From assembly GCF_030814695.1 (NCBI RefSeq), contig NZ_JAUSVL010000001.1, positions 5,058,227 through 5,122,226 on the forward strand: a stretch of DNA of 64,000 nt, given 5' to 3'. The translations under genes were made by a program, and so were the position numbers. Positions 15,888-25,400 of the stretch are shown in pieces. Every line of letters starts with the position of its first letter. Positions within the stretch are counted from its first letter, which is position 1. The notes beneath the pieces were generated by a model. That model saw only the letters and a program-made list of their open reading frames with translations, did no database searches and was not told the origin of the DNA. The DNA comes from Oligosphaera ethanolica (lineage in GTDB: Bacteria > Verrucomicrobiota > Lentisphaeria > Oligosphaerales > Oligosphaeraceae).

Positions 15888-16580
15888 ATGAACCAATGGT
15901 CGACATACTGCAAGCAGGAGTGGGAAATCGTCACCTGCATCAGCTGCGTCTTGCTTACTGCGCTGTCGGTGATGGTCTACGCGCTGAGCGCGAGTGAAGA
16001 CAACGTGCCACTGGGCGGCGGCGGCGGCCAGTTGGAGTACGATAACATTGTTACGCCCAGCGCCTACGCGTTCCTGCAGCGGGACGGCCTGTCATGGGCC
16101 AGCGAACGCAGCCCCTTTGCCATCAAGGACATTCAGCCGCCGGCCCCCAAACCGCCGCCTGAGCCGCCACGGCCGCCACGCCGACGCCCGGACCCCCGGG
16201 TTGAGGCGCCACCGCCCAAACCGTCGCCCGTACCGACTGCTCCCCGGGTAAGCCTGGGAGCCCTGCCCAGCGTTGGCGATCGCCCCGAGCCCGGCCATGA
16301 ACAAGCCGCAACTGCAGCTGCCGGCCAAAACGTCGAGAGCTGCGACATGACCTTTACGTACCAGTTCACCACTTCAAGTGGCAAAGCAACCGCAGTGGTA
16401 TCCGTGAAGCGCCCGGGTACCCCGGCCATATCGCGCTCGCTGGCCGTCGGCGACGAAATTGAGGGCATCCGCATTCTGTCCATTTCCGCCGAGTCCTTGC
16501 TCGTGCGCGATGCTCGCGGCCTCCAGAAGGAATTTCGTTTCAGTGAAACCTGGCCGGTGTGGGCGACGAAAAAAGAGTAA
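15888..16580 (+). CDS. PilP/GspC-like bitopic protein
   Basis: A 230-residue protein with an N-terminal membrane helix (about 20-38), a Pro/Arg-rich spacer (about 80-120, PPAPKPPPEPPRPPRR and on) and a C-terminal beta domain (about 145-225) with SLAVGDEIEGIRILSISAES, resembling the HR domain of GspC/PilP that contacts the outer-membrane secretin. It is last in the 7064-16580 run, in the M-N-O-P order of type IV pilus operons. No secretin (PilQ/GspD), PilB ATPase or PilC is present nearby, so the rest of the machine must be encoded elsewhere, or this is a reduced assembly. Confidence 0.68.
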   Translation: MNQWSTYCKQEWEIVTCISCVLLTALSVMVYALSASEDNVPLGGGGGQLEYDNIVTPSAYAFLQRDGLSWASERSPFAIKDIQPPAPKPPPEPPRPPRRRPDPRVEAPPPKPSPVPTAPRVSLGALPSVGDRPEPGHEQAATAAAGQNVESCDMTFTYQFTTSSGKATAVVSVKRPGTPAISRSLAVGDEIEGIRILSISAESLLVRDARGLQKEFRFSETWPVWATKKE

Positions 16581-16658
16581 ACACCTGCAGCAGCTTGGTG
16601 AGCCGAGCTGGGCGGATGGTCTCGTCAATGTGTTTTGCCACAAGAGAAAGAAAGCAAC

Positions 16659-17702
16659 ATGTCACGACTTAAGCTGTGTTTCATTGGTGGCGGCAATCAT
16701 GCCAATCGTTTTATTTACCCGTCGTTGGCCAGTGCGCGCGACGTCGATCTGGCGGCCGTGTGCACGCGTTCGCCCGAAACGGCCGAGGCCACGCGACAAC
16801 GCCATGGGGCCGACAGGGCCTACAGCGACTACCGTCTGATGATCGACCGCGAGAAACCCGATGCGCTGCTGATCGTGGGGCCGCCGAGGCTGCATTTCGA
16901 AGCCGGCCGGTATTGCCTGGAAAAGCGCGTGCCATTCTTCATTGAAAAGCCCTCCGGCGAAAACCTCGCCCAGGCGCAGGAGCTGGCTGACAAGGCGGCG
17001 TCCTCCGGCTGCTTTGGCCAAGTCGGCTACATGATGCGTCACAGCGCAGTGATCAAGCAGGTCCGCGCCATCTGCGCGACCGAAAACACCGGGGAACTCC
17101 TCTATGGCACCGTCAAGTACTTTACCAGTGGCCCCTATCGCGCTAACAGCACCTACGGCCTCGAGGGCACCGATGATCTGTCCTTCCTCTGGCGCTACTT
17201 GATGGTGCAGGCGGTTCATCCCGTCAATTTGGCTGCGTCCTTCCTGGGTGACATCGTCGAAGTGGCGCCCGACGTGCAGTTTTCTGGCGAGAACATCGTC
17301 ATTGAAATCCGGCTGCGTGACCGCGCTGGCGGCCGTATGCGGGTACTCTTGCACACCCTGGTTGCCCCCGGTTATGGCAATCTGCAGTTCAATACCGAAC
17401 TGTTCTTTGCCAATCGGACGATGATTTTTACTGACGCTTTCCACGCCCTCGACTACTACCCGCCAGAACCACAGAAAAGCTATTTCCCGGCCAGCAACGG
17501 CAACGCTGCTCGCTGGCAGTTCGCCACCTTCGGCAGCAATAACGTCAAAATGGGCTACGAGACCGAAGTGGCCAGCTTCCTGGACTGCGTTCGCAAAGGC
17601 ACCCAGCCCGCCGATACCACGACCCTCGCCGACAGTCTCAAAACCATGGCTATCCTTGACCAGGTGCGAGCAAATGTCGCCTCAATACAAAACAAGGCCT
17701 GA
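16659..17702 (+). CDS. Gfo/Idh/MocA family oxidoreductase
   Basis: A 347-residue protein with an N-terminal Rossmann fold (LCFIGGGNHANRF) and the family EKP motif (FFIEKPSGENLAQA, catalytic Lys region), then the alpha/beta C-terminal domain. The family reduces or oxidises sugars, inositols and related compounds with NAD(P). ATG 16659 is chosen over 16635 because it begins right before the Rossmann strand and follows a purine-rich stretch. It is followed after 40 bases by an MDR-type dehydrogenase; the pair may act in sequence on one sugar-like substrate (inference). The substrate is unknown. Confidence 0.88.
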   Translation: MSRLKLCFIGGGNHANRFIYPSLASARDVDLAAVCTRSPETAEATRQRHGADRAYSDYRLMIDREKPDALLIVGPPRLHFEAGRYCLEKRVPFFIEKPSGENLAQAQELADKAASSGCFGQVGYMMRHSAVIKQVRAICATENTGELLYGTVKYFTSGPYRANSTYGLEGTDDLSFLWRYLMVQAVHPVNLAASFLGDIVEVAPDVQFSGENIVIEIRLRDRAGGRMRVLLHTLVAPGYGNLQFNTELFFANRTMIFTDAFHALDYYPPEPQKSYFPASNGNAARWQFATFGSNNVKMGYETEVASFLDCVRKGTQPADTTTLADSLKTMAILDQVRANVASIQNKA

Positions 17703-17742
17703 ACACTCAGGTCAGTCTATATAGCGAAGAAGGACTCACGCC

Positions 17743-18663
17743 ATGTTGCATCGCACCCTCACTTTTGCTGGCTTGGACAAGGCTTACTGGACTGAAGAGG
17801 ACCTTGTCATTCCAGATGGTTATCGCGTCATTACCATGGAAATGACCACGGTCAGCCCCGGCACCGAACTTGGTGGCGTTCGCAGCGGCCGCCCCAATCA
17901 ACCGGGCTACATCATGACTGGTCGTGATGAACAGGGCCGGCGCTGCTTCGTCTTCCCAACCATGGCTGAGAGCTCTGGTGCCCACTGCAATGTCCGCGCC
18001 CTGAGCCCGCAATCGCTGCTACTACCCCTACCGGATGAGCTGCCGCTGGAATGCGCCGGTTTTCTCCGCTTCATCAACATCGGCATGCACGCCTACAACA
18101 ACCAGGGCGTACTGCCCATGCGCATGGCTGTCATCGGCCTCGGCCCGGTTGGCAATATCGCCGCGCAGATCGGCCGCGTGCTGGGCTGCGATGTCATCGG
18201 TGTCGATCCCTCGCCTAACCGCCGCCGGATCGCCAATGCCTGCGGTATTACCACGACACTCTCGCCCGACGATTTCACCCAAATCGACAACACCCTCGAT
18301 TTCGTCATCGACACCGTTGCCGGCTCGACGACCCTCACCGCCGCAGCCAAAGCCCTCAAAGAAGGCGGCGCCTGCAGCATGGTCGGCATTGTCAAGGACG
18401 GGCCATTGACCGCATACGCGCTCTGTAAGCAAATCTGGAATAAAAATCTACTCTTCCGTTCCGGCTGGGAAATGAAAAACCCCATGGCACTCACCGAACG
18501 CAACCTCCAACGCGGCGTCCAGTGGCTCATGGATGGCCATGTGCACATCACGCCCTTGCTCAATGGCGTCGTCAAGGCCGATTTGGGCGCCATCACGGCC
18601 GCATACCAAAAGCTGAGCAACGACCCCGAAAATAACTTCTGCTACGCCATCGACTGGCGATAA
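17743..18663 (+). CDS. MDR-family (alcohol dehydrogenase-like) oxidoreductase
   Basis: A 306-residue medium-chain dehydrogenase-like protein. A shortened GroES-like N-terminal part contains SPGTELGGV, then a nucleotide-binding domain has GLGPVGNIAAQIGRVLGCDV and a VD pair after strand two, consistent with NAD preference. The usual structural-zinc cysteine cluster is absent. AGAAGGA lies upstream of ATG 17743. It probably forms an operon with the Gfo/Idh/MocA gene. Relatives include sorbitol and threonine dehydrogenase-like enzymes; the substrate cannot be named. Confidence 0.85.
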   Translation: MLHRTLTFAGLDKAYWTEEDLVIPDGYRVITMEMTTVSPGTELGGVRSGRPNQPGYIMTGRDEQGRRCFVFPTMAESSGAHCNVRALSPQSLLLPLPDELPLECAGFLRFINIGMHAYNNQGVLPMRMAVIGLGPVGNIAAQIGRVLGCDVIGVDPSPNRRRIANACGITTTLSPDDFTQIDNTLDFVIDTVAGSTTLTAAAKALKEGGACSMVGIVKDGPLTAYALCKQIWNKNLLFRSGWEMKNPMALTERNLQRGVQWLMDGHVHITPLLNGVVKADLGAITAAYQKLSNDPENNFCYAIDWR

Positions 18664-18673
18664 CACCATGCAC

Positions 18674-18753
18674 GCCGCACGGCATGCCGTGCGGCTACAG
18701 AGATCGCGGCTTTGCCGCACGGCATGCCGTGCGGCTACAGAGATCGCGGCTTC
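18674..18753 (+). repeat. Two tandem 40-base units, each with a 22-base perfect palindrome
   Basis: Palindromes at 18674-18695 and 18714-18735 (core CACGGCATGCCGTG) are each followed by CTACAGAGATCGCGGCTT. They start 10 bases after the dehydrogenase stop. They could act as terminators or mRNA stabilisers; there is no T tract. Confidence 0.85.
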
Positions 18754-18963
18754 GCGTGAGCCCAAAGGCCTTCCTCTTCGCGTCTTCGCGTGATGAGGCA
18801 TCTTTGCGTGCTACTTTTTGGGCTGCCGGCTTATTTTTGCCTGCGTCCATCTTGTATTCAGGGTAAAAACCATTAGCTTTCGCCGTCGCCACGAGCATCA
18901 GAATAATTCGTGGCTGGTAATGTATTCACGCCTGTCCCCATGCATAAAATGAGGTGACTGAGG

Positions 18964-19221
18964 ATGTCTGAAATCTTGATTTGTATGGGCAGCTCATGCT
19001 TTGCCAGAGGCAATAACCGCAACTTGACGGTGATTCAGGACTTTTTGAAGCGCAACGGCCTCAGCGATCGCGTCAAACTGCGCGGCGATCTTTGCCATGG
19101 CAACTGCAAAGAAGGACCGAATCTGGTGATTGATGGCGTCCGCTACACCGAGGTCGACGCCAATGCCTGTCTGGATATCCTCAAGAAGCACTTCGCGCCC
19201 GATCAACCAGCCAAGGCATGA
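18964..19221 (+). CDS. Thioredoxin-like [2Fe-2S] ferredoxin
   Basis: An 85-residue protein with the four-cysteine pattern of thioredoxin-fold 2Fe-2S proteins: CMGSSC near the N-terminus, then DLCHGNC before GPNLVIDGVRY. It is similar to the C-terminal half of NuoE/HydC-type subunits and to the small protein found beside HydS-type hydrogenases. ATGAGG precedes the start. It lies about 180 bases before the hydrogenase-like gene and is probably its electron-transfer partner. Length is normal for the single-domain form. The 19222-19398 gap shows no other gene. Confidence 0.88.
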   Translation: MSEILICMGSSCFARGNNRNLTVIQDFLKRNGLSDRVKLRGDLCHGNCKEGPNLVIDGVRYTEVDANACLDILKKHFAPDQPAKA

Positions 19222-19398
19222 TGGCTCGCGCCGCAGCACGCCCCGAATAACCGTATAGGCTGCGCCGAGCATGAGCCAAAGGCGCAAAAGCCGTGTCTAA
19301 GGCCACAGTAATGATGCCCGAAAGTGTGCCGCATACCGCCATGGCGCGAGTATGGCGCAAGCGCTGATTTCAGCCCCCCTGACAGGCAGGTGACGTGA

Positions 19399-21153
19399 AT
19401 GGACAATTCCCAGCAACACCCAATCTATACAGAAAAAAACGAATGCCAGGACTGCTGCCGTTGCGTACGTATGTGCCCCGTAAAGGCCATTAAAATCGAA
19501 AATGGCAGCGCGAACATCATTCCGCAGTTGTGCATAGCCTGCGGCCGCTGTACCAAAGTTTGCCCCTTCAATGCCAAACGCGTGCGCTCGGACATCGGCC
19601 GCGCCAAACAGCTGCTCAAAGACCCAGCGCCCGTGTACGTGTCCATCGCGCCGTCCTTCCGCACGGAGTTCGCCGACATTCCCGAGAACAAGCTCATTGC
19701 AGCCTTGCGCCGACTGGGCTTTGCCGGCGTGTCCGAAACCGCCCTGGGCGCCCAGGAAGTGTCCGCATCCGTCGCCGAGCTGCTTAAACGCGATCCGACG
19801 CCGCGCGTGTACATCTCCTCGGCCTGTCCGGTCGTCGTAGATCTGATCGGCAAGTACATTCCGTCCATGGCAGCCAGTATCACTGATTTCTGTTCACCGG
19901 CGCAGGCCCATGCCCGGCTGCTCAAAAAGCACTACGGCGACCACATCCGGGTGGTCTTCATCGGCCCCTGCATCGGCAAGAAAGTCGAGGCCGACGAGCA
20001 TCCCGAATTACTGACCCTGGCGCTGAGCTACAACAATCTCCGCGAGTGGTTCCAGTCCGAAAGCATCGACCCGCTCGCCATGCAACCGACTGAACGCGAC
20101 GTGTTCTGCCCCGACCGCGCCGCCGAAGGCGCGCTCTACCCGGTCGATGGTGGCATGATCGCCGGCATCAAGGCCAATTGCTCCATCCACGACGCGGATT
20201 TCATGGCCTTCTCAGGCGTGAACAATGTGGTCAGCGCCCTACACGATCTGGACAAGACGCACCTCAAGAGACCGCTATTCCTGGAACTTCTCGCCTGTGA
20301 GGGCGGCTGCGTCAACGGTCCCATCGGCCATGACACCGAAGCGACCATCATCAAACGCCAGCAGATTGTCAACGCCGTCGACTACGATCCCGCCGTCGTC
20401 CCCCGTCAGGCCCGCGTCGACGCCACGCTTACACACCCGAAAACGCCGGTGCTCAAACGCGAGTTCTCCGCCAAGGAAATCAACGACGCGCTGCTGTCCA
20501 TCGGCAAACAGAGTTTTGAGGACGAGTTGAACTGCTCTGGCTGCGGCTACAACAGCTGCCGGGATTTCGCCGTCGCGTTGCTGGAGGGCAAGGCCGAGCC
20601 GTCGATGTGCGTGTCCTACATGCGCAAACTGGCGAACAAAAAGGCCAACACGCTCATCCAGACCATGCCTTCCGGCGTCATCATCGTACAGGAAAACATG
20701 AACGTAGTCGAATGCAACCGGCGCTTTGCCGAAATGCTCGGCGACGACATCAAGGACGCCTTTGAGGTCTCGCCCGGCCTAGAAGGCGCCAGCGCTCAGA
20801 AACTCGTACCATTCCTCACCAAGTACTTCGACCAGGTGCTGGAGACCGGCTGTGATATCTCTTACCGCGACATTGAAAACAACGGCTCGGTGTACAACGT
20901 CACCATCTTCACCATCGAGCCGCACCGCATTGTCGGCTGCATTATGCGCGATATTACCGAACCCGCCGTAGAAAAAGAGCAGGTCATCCGCAAAGCCCAG
21001 GAGGTTATCCGCCGGCAGATGGAAACCGTGCAAAAAATCGCCTACCTCCTCGGTGAAAATGCCGCGGAATCACAAGTTAGCCTCAATGACATCATCGATT
21101 CATACAGCAGCAAGCGCTTGGCAGGACGGGACAATGCAGACTCACGCCGATGA
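19399..21153 (+). CDS. PAS-containing [FeFe]-hydrogenase homologue (HydS/group C-like, putative sensor)
   Basis: A 584-residue protein. Two N-terminal 4Fe-4S motifs (C16/C19/C22/C26 and C45/C48/C51/C55) precede an H-cluster domain whose ligands are recognisable: C143 (SSACP), C191 (GPCIGKK), C300 and C304 (CEGGCVNG). The residue before C143 is Ala where productive hydrogenases have the proton-relaying Cys. A further Fe-S domain (C379, C382, C387, C404) and a PAS domain (about 412-520) follow. From family knowledge this fits putative sensory group C hydrogenases, typically encoded with phosphatases or kinases. The next gene is a SpoIIE-type phosphatase, overlapping by 20 bases. No HydE, HydF or HydG maturase lies in the window. 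Confidence 0.88.
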   Translation: MDNSQQHPIYTEKNECQDCCRCVRMCPVKAIKIENGSANIIPQLCIACGRCTKVCPFNAKRVRSDIGRAKQLLKDPAPVYVSIAPSFRTEFADIPENKLIAALRRLGFAGVSETALGAQEVSASVAELLKRDPTPRVYISSACPVVVDLIGKYIPSMAASITDFCSPAQAHARLLKKHYGDHIRVVFIGPCIGKKVEADEHPELLTLALSYNNLREWFQSESIDPLAMQPTERDVFCPDRAAEGALYPVDGGMIAGIKANCSIHDADFMAFSGVNNVVSALHDLDKTHLKRPLFLELLACEGGCVNGPIGHDTEATIIKRQQIVNAVDYDPAVVPRQARVDATLTHPKTPVLKREFSAKEINDALLSIGKQSFEDELNCSGCGYNSCRDFAVALLEGKAEPSMCVSYMRKLANKKANTLIQTMPSGVIIVQENMNVVECNRRFAEMLGDDIKDAFEVSPGLEGASAQKLVPFLTKYFDQVLETGCDISYRDIENNGSVYNVTIFTIEPHRIVGCIMRDITEPAVEKEQVIRKAQEVIRRQMETVQKIAYLLGENAAESQVSLNDIIDSYSSKRLAGRDNADSRR

Positions 21154-22336
21154 CTTTTTCATTGAGGTCGATCACCACCAGCTCTTCAAATACCGCCAGC
21201 CCGTCGGGGGTGACGTCTTTCTGTCCCGTAAAATCAAGGGCGCGCGGCGTATCGTGTCCGTCCTCTCCGATGGTCTTGGCAGCGGCGTGAAAGCCAACGT
21301 GCTGGCCACGCTCACCAGTAGCATGGCACTCGAATTCGCCACCAACGACACCGATTTACGCAGCACCGCGCAGGTCATCATGGACACGCTCCCGGTCTGC
21401 AGTCAGCGTAAGGTGGCCTACTCGACCTTCACCATCGTCGACATCGAACACGACAACAGCGTCCGCATTATCGAGCACGACAACCCGCCGTGCCTCGTCC
21501 TACGCCGCGGCGAAATCCTCAAACGCGAAAAAGACTCCTACGAAATGGCGCCCGGCACCGGCAATGTCCAAGGCAACCGCACCGTGGTGTTCTCGCAGTT
21601 CCAGGCGGAAGAGGGCGACCGCGTCATCTTCTTCTCCGATGGCGTTTCGCAATCCGGCATGGGCCGGGACGCCTTTCCCCTTGGCTGGGGCATTGACGCC
21701 GTCCGTGCCTTCGCCATGACGTTGATCAAGCAGAATCCCGCCATATCTGCCCGCGAACTGGCCCGTCAGCTGGTCGAACATGCGGCGCTAAACGACGAGA
21801 ATCGCCCCAAGGATGACATCACCTGCGGTGTGGTCTATTTCCGCCATCCCCGTCGCCTCCTCGTCGTCACTGGCCCACCGTTCTCGCAGGAAAATGACAA
21901 GGTTATGGCCGACTTCGTGCGCAATTTCAATGGCCGGATCATTGTCTCGGGCGGGACCACGGCGGGCATTGTCGCCCGCGAACTCGACGTCGATGTGCGC
22001 ATAAACCTGGACTTGCTGGACCCCGAAGTACCGCCCATCTCTCACATGAAAGGCGTCGACTTGGTTACCGAAGGTACCATCACCCTCGCCAAGGTTACCG
22101 AAATGCTCGAGCGCGGCGCCATGATTGAACGCCTGCCCAAAAATGGTGCGACCATGATCCTTGAGCTCTTCCGCAACAGCGACATCATCCAGTTCCTTGT
22201 CGGCACCCGCATCAATGAAGCGCATCAAGATCCCAATGTGCCCATGGAACTTGACCTGCGCCGGACCCTCATGAAACGACTCGCTAGACTCCTGGAAGAA
22301 AAGTACCTCAAGGAAACCCGAATACAGTTTATCTGA
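21134..22336 (+). CDS. SpoIIE/PP2C-type serine phosphatase
   Basis: A 400-residue protein. The N-terminal 200 residues form a SpoIIE-like PP2C domain with the metal-binding Asp motifs SDGLGSG and FFSDGVSQSG and a late RPKDDITCGVVYF. The C-terminal half (about 205-400) contains VVTGPPFSQENDKVMADFV and GGTTAGIVARELDV and is less familiar; it recurs with HydS-type loci as far as I recall. ATG 21134 lies inside the end of the hydrogenase-like gene; the frame stays open to 21053 but lacks a good ribosome site there. It probably turns the sensor state into dephosphorylation of an anti-sigma antagonist or similar target (inference). Confidence 0.85.
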   Translation: MQTHADDFFIEVDHHQLFKYRQPVGGDVFLSRKIKGARRIVSVLSDGLGSGVKANVLATLTSSMALEFATNDTDLRSTAQVIMDTLPVCSQRKVAYSTFTIVDIEHDNSVRIIEHDNPPCLVLRRGEILKREKDSYEMAPGTGNVQGNRTVVFSQFQAEEGDRVIFFSDGVSQSGMGRDAFPLGWGIDAVRAFAMTLIKQNPAISARELARQLVEHAALNDENRPKDDITCGVVYFRHPRRLLVVTGPPFSQENDKVMADFVRNFNGRIIVSGGTTAGIVARELDVDVRINLDLLDPEVPPISHMKGVDLVTEGTITLAKVTEMLERGAMIERLPKNGATMILELFRNSDIIQFLVGTRINEAHQDPNVPMELDLRRTLMKRLARLLEEKYLKETRIQFI

Positions 22337-22433
22337 ACACGGGATAGAATAGACTTGGTGGACTTGGTGGAGACAGCAGAGACTGCGGACATCGTGGTCA
22401 GGAACGCACAACTCACTATCATAGGAGACGATC

Positions 22434-25400
22434 ATGGCCCGTTCCATCATTTCCGGCTTGATTATCATGTTATCCCTCACTTTGCTGGCACCACTATGGG
22501 GTCAGGGCGCCATACGCGAAGAGGGCGACGTCGTCATCATCCAAAACACGGGCAACATACTGCGGCTGAGCAAAACCGGCGCCGGCGCCATCCTGTCCTT
22601 CCAAGACCGGCAGAGCGGCCGGGAATACCTCGCCGACGGTAATGACACGCCGCTGTTCCAGCTGCTGTTGACGCGCGCTGGCGACCAGTCCGGCGAGACC
22701 ATCACCCTCAGCAGCAACGATGCCGCCCGCATGACTGTGACAGTCTTGCCTAAAGACGGCGGTCAAGACGCCGTCGAGCTGCATTACAGCGGCTTTGCTG
22801 ACTGGCCGCAGCTGGCAGTCCACTGCCGCATCGCCGTGCAGGCCGGCGACGCACTGTTGCGCTGGCGCTTGCGCGTGAGCGGCGCACCAACGCTGGTGCT
22901 CGAAGATAGTCAGTATCCGCTGCTGTTGCTTAAGGACCGTCTAGGTGACAGTCGTGCCGACGATATGGCCTTGGCCGGCGCCACCGAAGGCGGCGCTTTC
23001 ATGGCACCCGGCGACTGGAAGCAGGGCTTTCAACGCCGTTATATCCAGCCGGGATCGCTGGCGGCGCAGTTCGCCAGCTTCCACGATCCTGCTGGCGGCG
23101 TCTTCACTGCCACGCAAGACGCCGTGGGTTACCACAAGACTGTCGCCATCGCCCGCCAGAACCGCGGCGTTGAGTACAGTTGGTCGCATCAATGTTTTCA
23201 TCCCCTGACGGCGCCCTACGAACTACCCTACGACGTGGTCTGTACCACCTTCCGCAGCGCCGATCCCGCGCGCCCCTGCGATTGGCGCGACGCTGCGGAT
23301 ATCCACAAACGCTGGGCCGTGACGCAGCCGTGGTGCGCGCAAACGGTTGCCGCACGGCAGGACATTCCCGACTGGATCAAGCGCGGCTGCATCCGCGTGC
23401 AGTGGGAGTTGCGCAGCGATGGCGAGCCCGACGCCGTTTGCGACTGGCTGGACAACAAGTGGTCCAAGCACTTTCCAAATCTGCCGCCATTCATGACCTT
23501 CTTAGGCTATGAGCGGATTGCCTCGTGGGTGGCACCGAAGTACACGCCATTTTATCCCTCTGACGAAGCCTTTACCGCCATGACCCGACGCATTGCCGAT
23601 ATGGGCGGCCACGTCTGTCTTTTCCCCTCCACCTACCAATGGACGCTGACCCTTAGGCCGAAACCCGACGGCAGCTGCGACTGGGATGACCGTAAGGACT
23701 TCGCTGCCATCGGCGAAAAACACGCAATCAAAGACCGCCAGGGCAACGTGATGCTCAAAAAACCATCGTGGCTCTACGGTGGCCAGACGGCGGCGCTCTG
23801 CCGCGGCGATGCTTGGACCCGCGAATTCTTCCGCGCCGCCGTGAACGACATGGCCGCGCGCGGCGTCGATGTCGTGCAGCTCGACCAAGTCGTAGGCGGC
23901 GCCTGGCCCAGCGATGGCCGCACGGCCTGCTTCAGCCCCGACCACGGCCACGCGCCGGGCTTCGGGCGCTGGGATGTGGACGCCTTCCACGAACAAATGG
24001 CGCTACTGCGCGCACGGGCCAACGCAAAATATCCCAGGATGGTCTTCAGCATGGAGTCGCCACAGGAGCTTTTCGCCCAAGAGTTTGGACTCTATGACTA
24101 CCGCCATGCTCGATCGGTGTTCATCATCAACCAATGGGAGCAGTATCCGCGCCAGCACGCGGCGATTTTCCCCTATCTTTACCACGAGTACATGCCGGTA
24201 TTCCAAATCCCCCCACACAGCGAGCCGGTAGGACTGATCCTCGCCCAGGCCGTCGTCAGCGGCGAAATGCCGTCATGCAAACAACACCAGATGGAATTCC
24301 CCGGCGAGCCACTAGTCAAAAATGGCGATTTTGATGTCCCCAGCATGCCGCCGGCAAATTGGCGGATCTGGCGCAGTCAGCCATATGGGCCTGCTATAGT
24401 TGACTACGACAGCGCCACGCCGGGGCAGGGTGCCGCCGCCCTGCGTGTTGTCGGCACTGACGACAGCGAGGACGTACACGTCTATCAAGTCCTGGCGCTG
24501 GCCGAGGCGCACTTGGCGGTGGGTGGGAAGTACCGCCTGCGCTTTATGATGAAGTCTGACGCCCTCAGCGGCACGGGCGCCGTCAGTCTGTCGGCCATGA
24601 GCGACAGCAATTGGCAGTTCTGGAAAGAGCTTGACGCCTGGCATACCAATGCGCTAAGCAGCCAGGGCTGGCAGTCCTACGAGCAGCCCTTTACGATTCC
24701 AGCCGACACCAAGGCCATGCGTATCACCCTGCGCCTCAAGGGAAAAGGCAGCATCACTTTCGATCAGATCGTCCTTGATGAACTGCATGCCGACGGCAGT
24801 TACGCTGAACTGACGCGGCCCGGCAATGCCGTCTTCACGATCATGTCGCAGTGGGCAGCCCTCGCCACTGCCGGTGCCGGCAAGTACTTCATGCAGGGTA
24901 AGTTGCTGCATCCGCCACCGCTGACGACGGCGCGGTTCGAACATCAGATGACATCCGGCAAGGCGGCCAAACTCAATGGCCAGCTCTACACCATGATGAA
25001 AGACGCCAGCAAGCTGGTCGACAGCGCGTCCTGTACCATTGACATCGTCTCCGGCGAGAGCACGTGGCAGCAGCATAGCATGGACATCACGATCACCGCC
25101 GGCGCCGTCGAATTCCACGTTCCCATCAGCCTGCGCCAAAAGGGAGAAATGCTTCTTGACGACTTCAAACTGACGGAAATCGGCGGCAATGGCGACAATC
25201 TCCTGCCCAACCCCGGCTTCGAGGACTGGGCGGACCCCACGCAGGCCCCGGCCAGCTGGCAGCATATCGCCGAGTATCAGGGGCGAGTATTCAAGGGGAC
25301 CTTCCACCGCGAGGAAAAGGACGTCCGCAGCGGCAACTACGCCATTCGACTGGCCAGTGCTGCCAACGACGATCTGGCGCACCTCAAACAGGTCCTGCCC

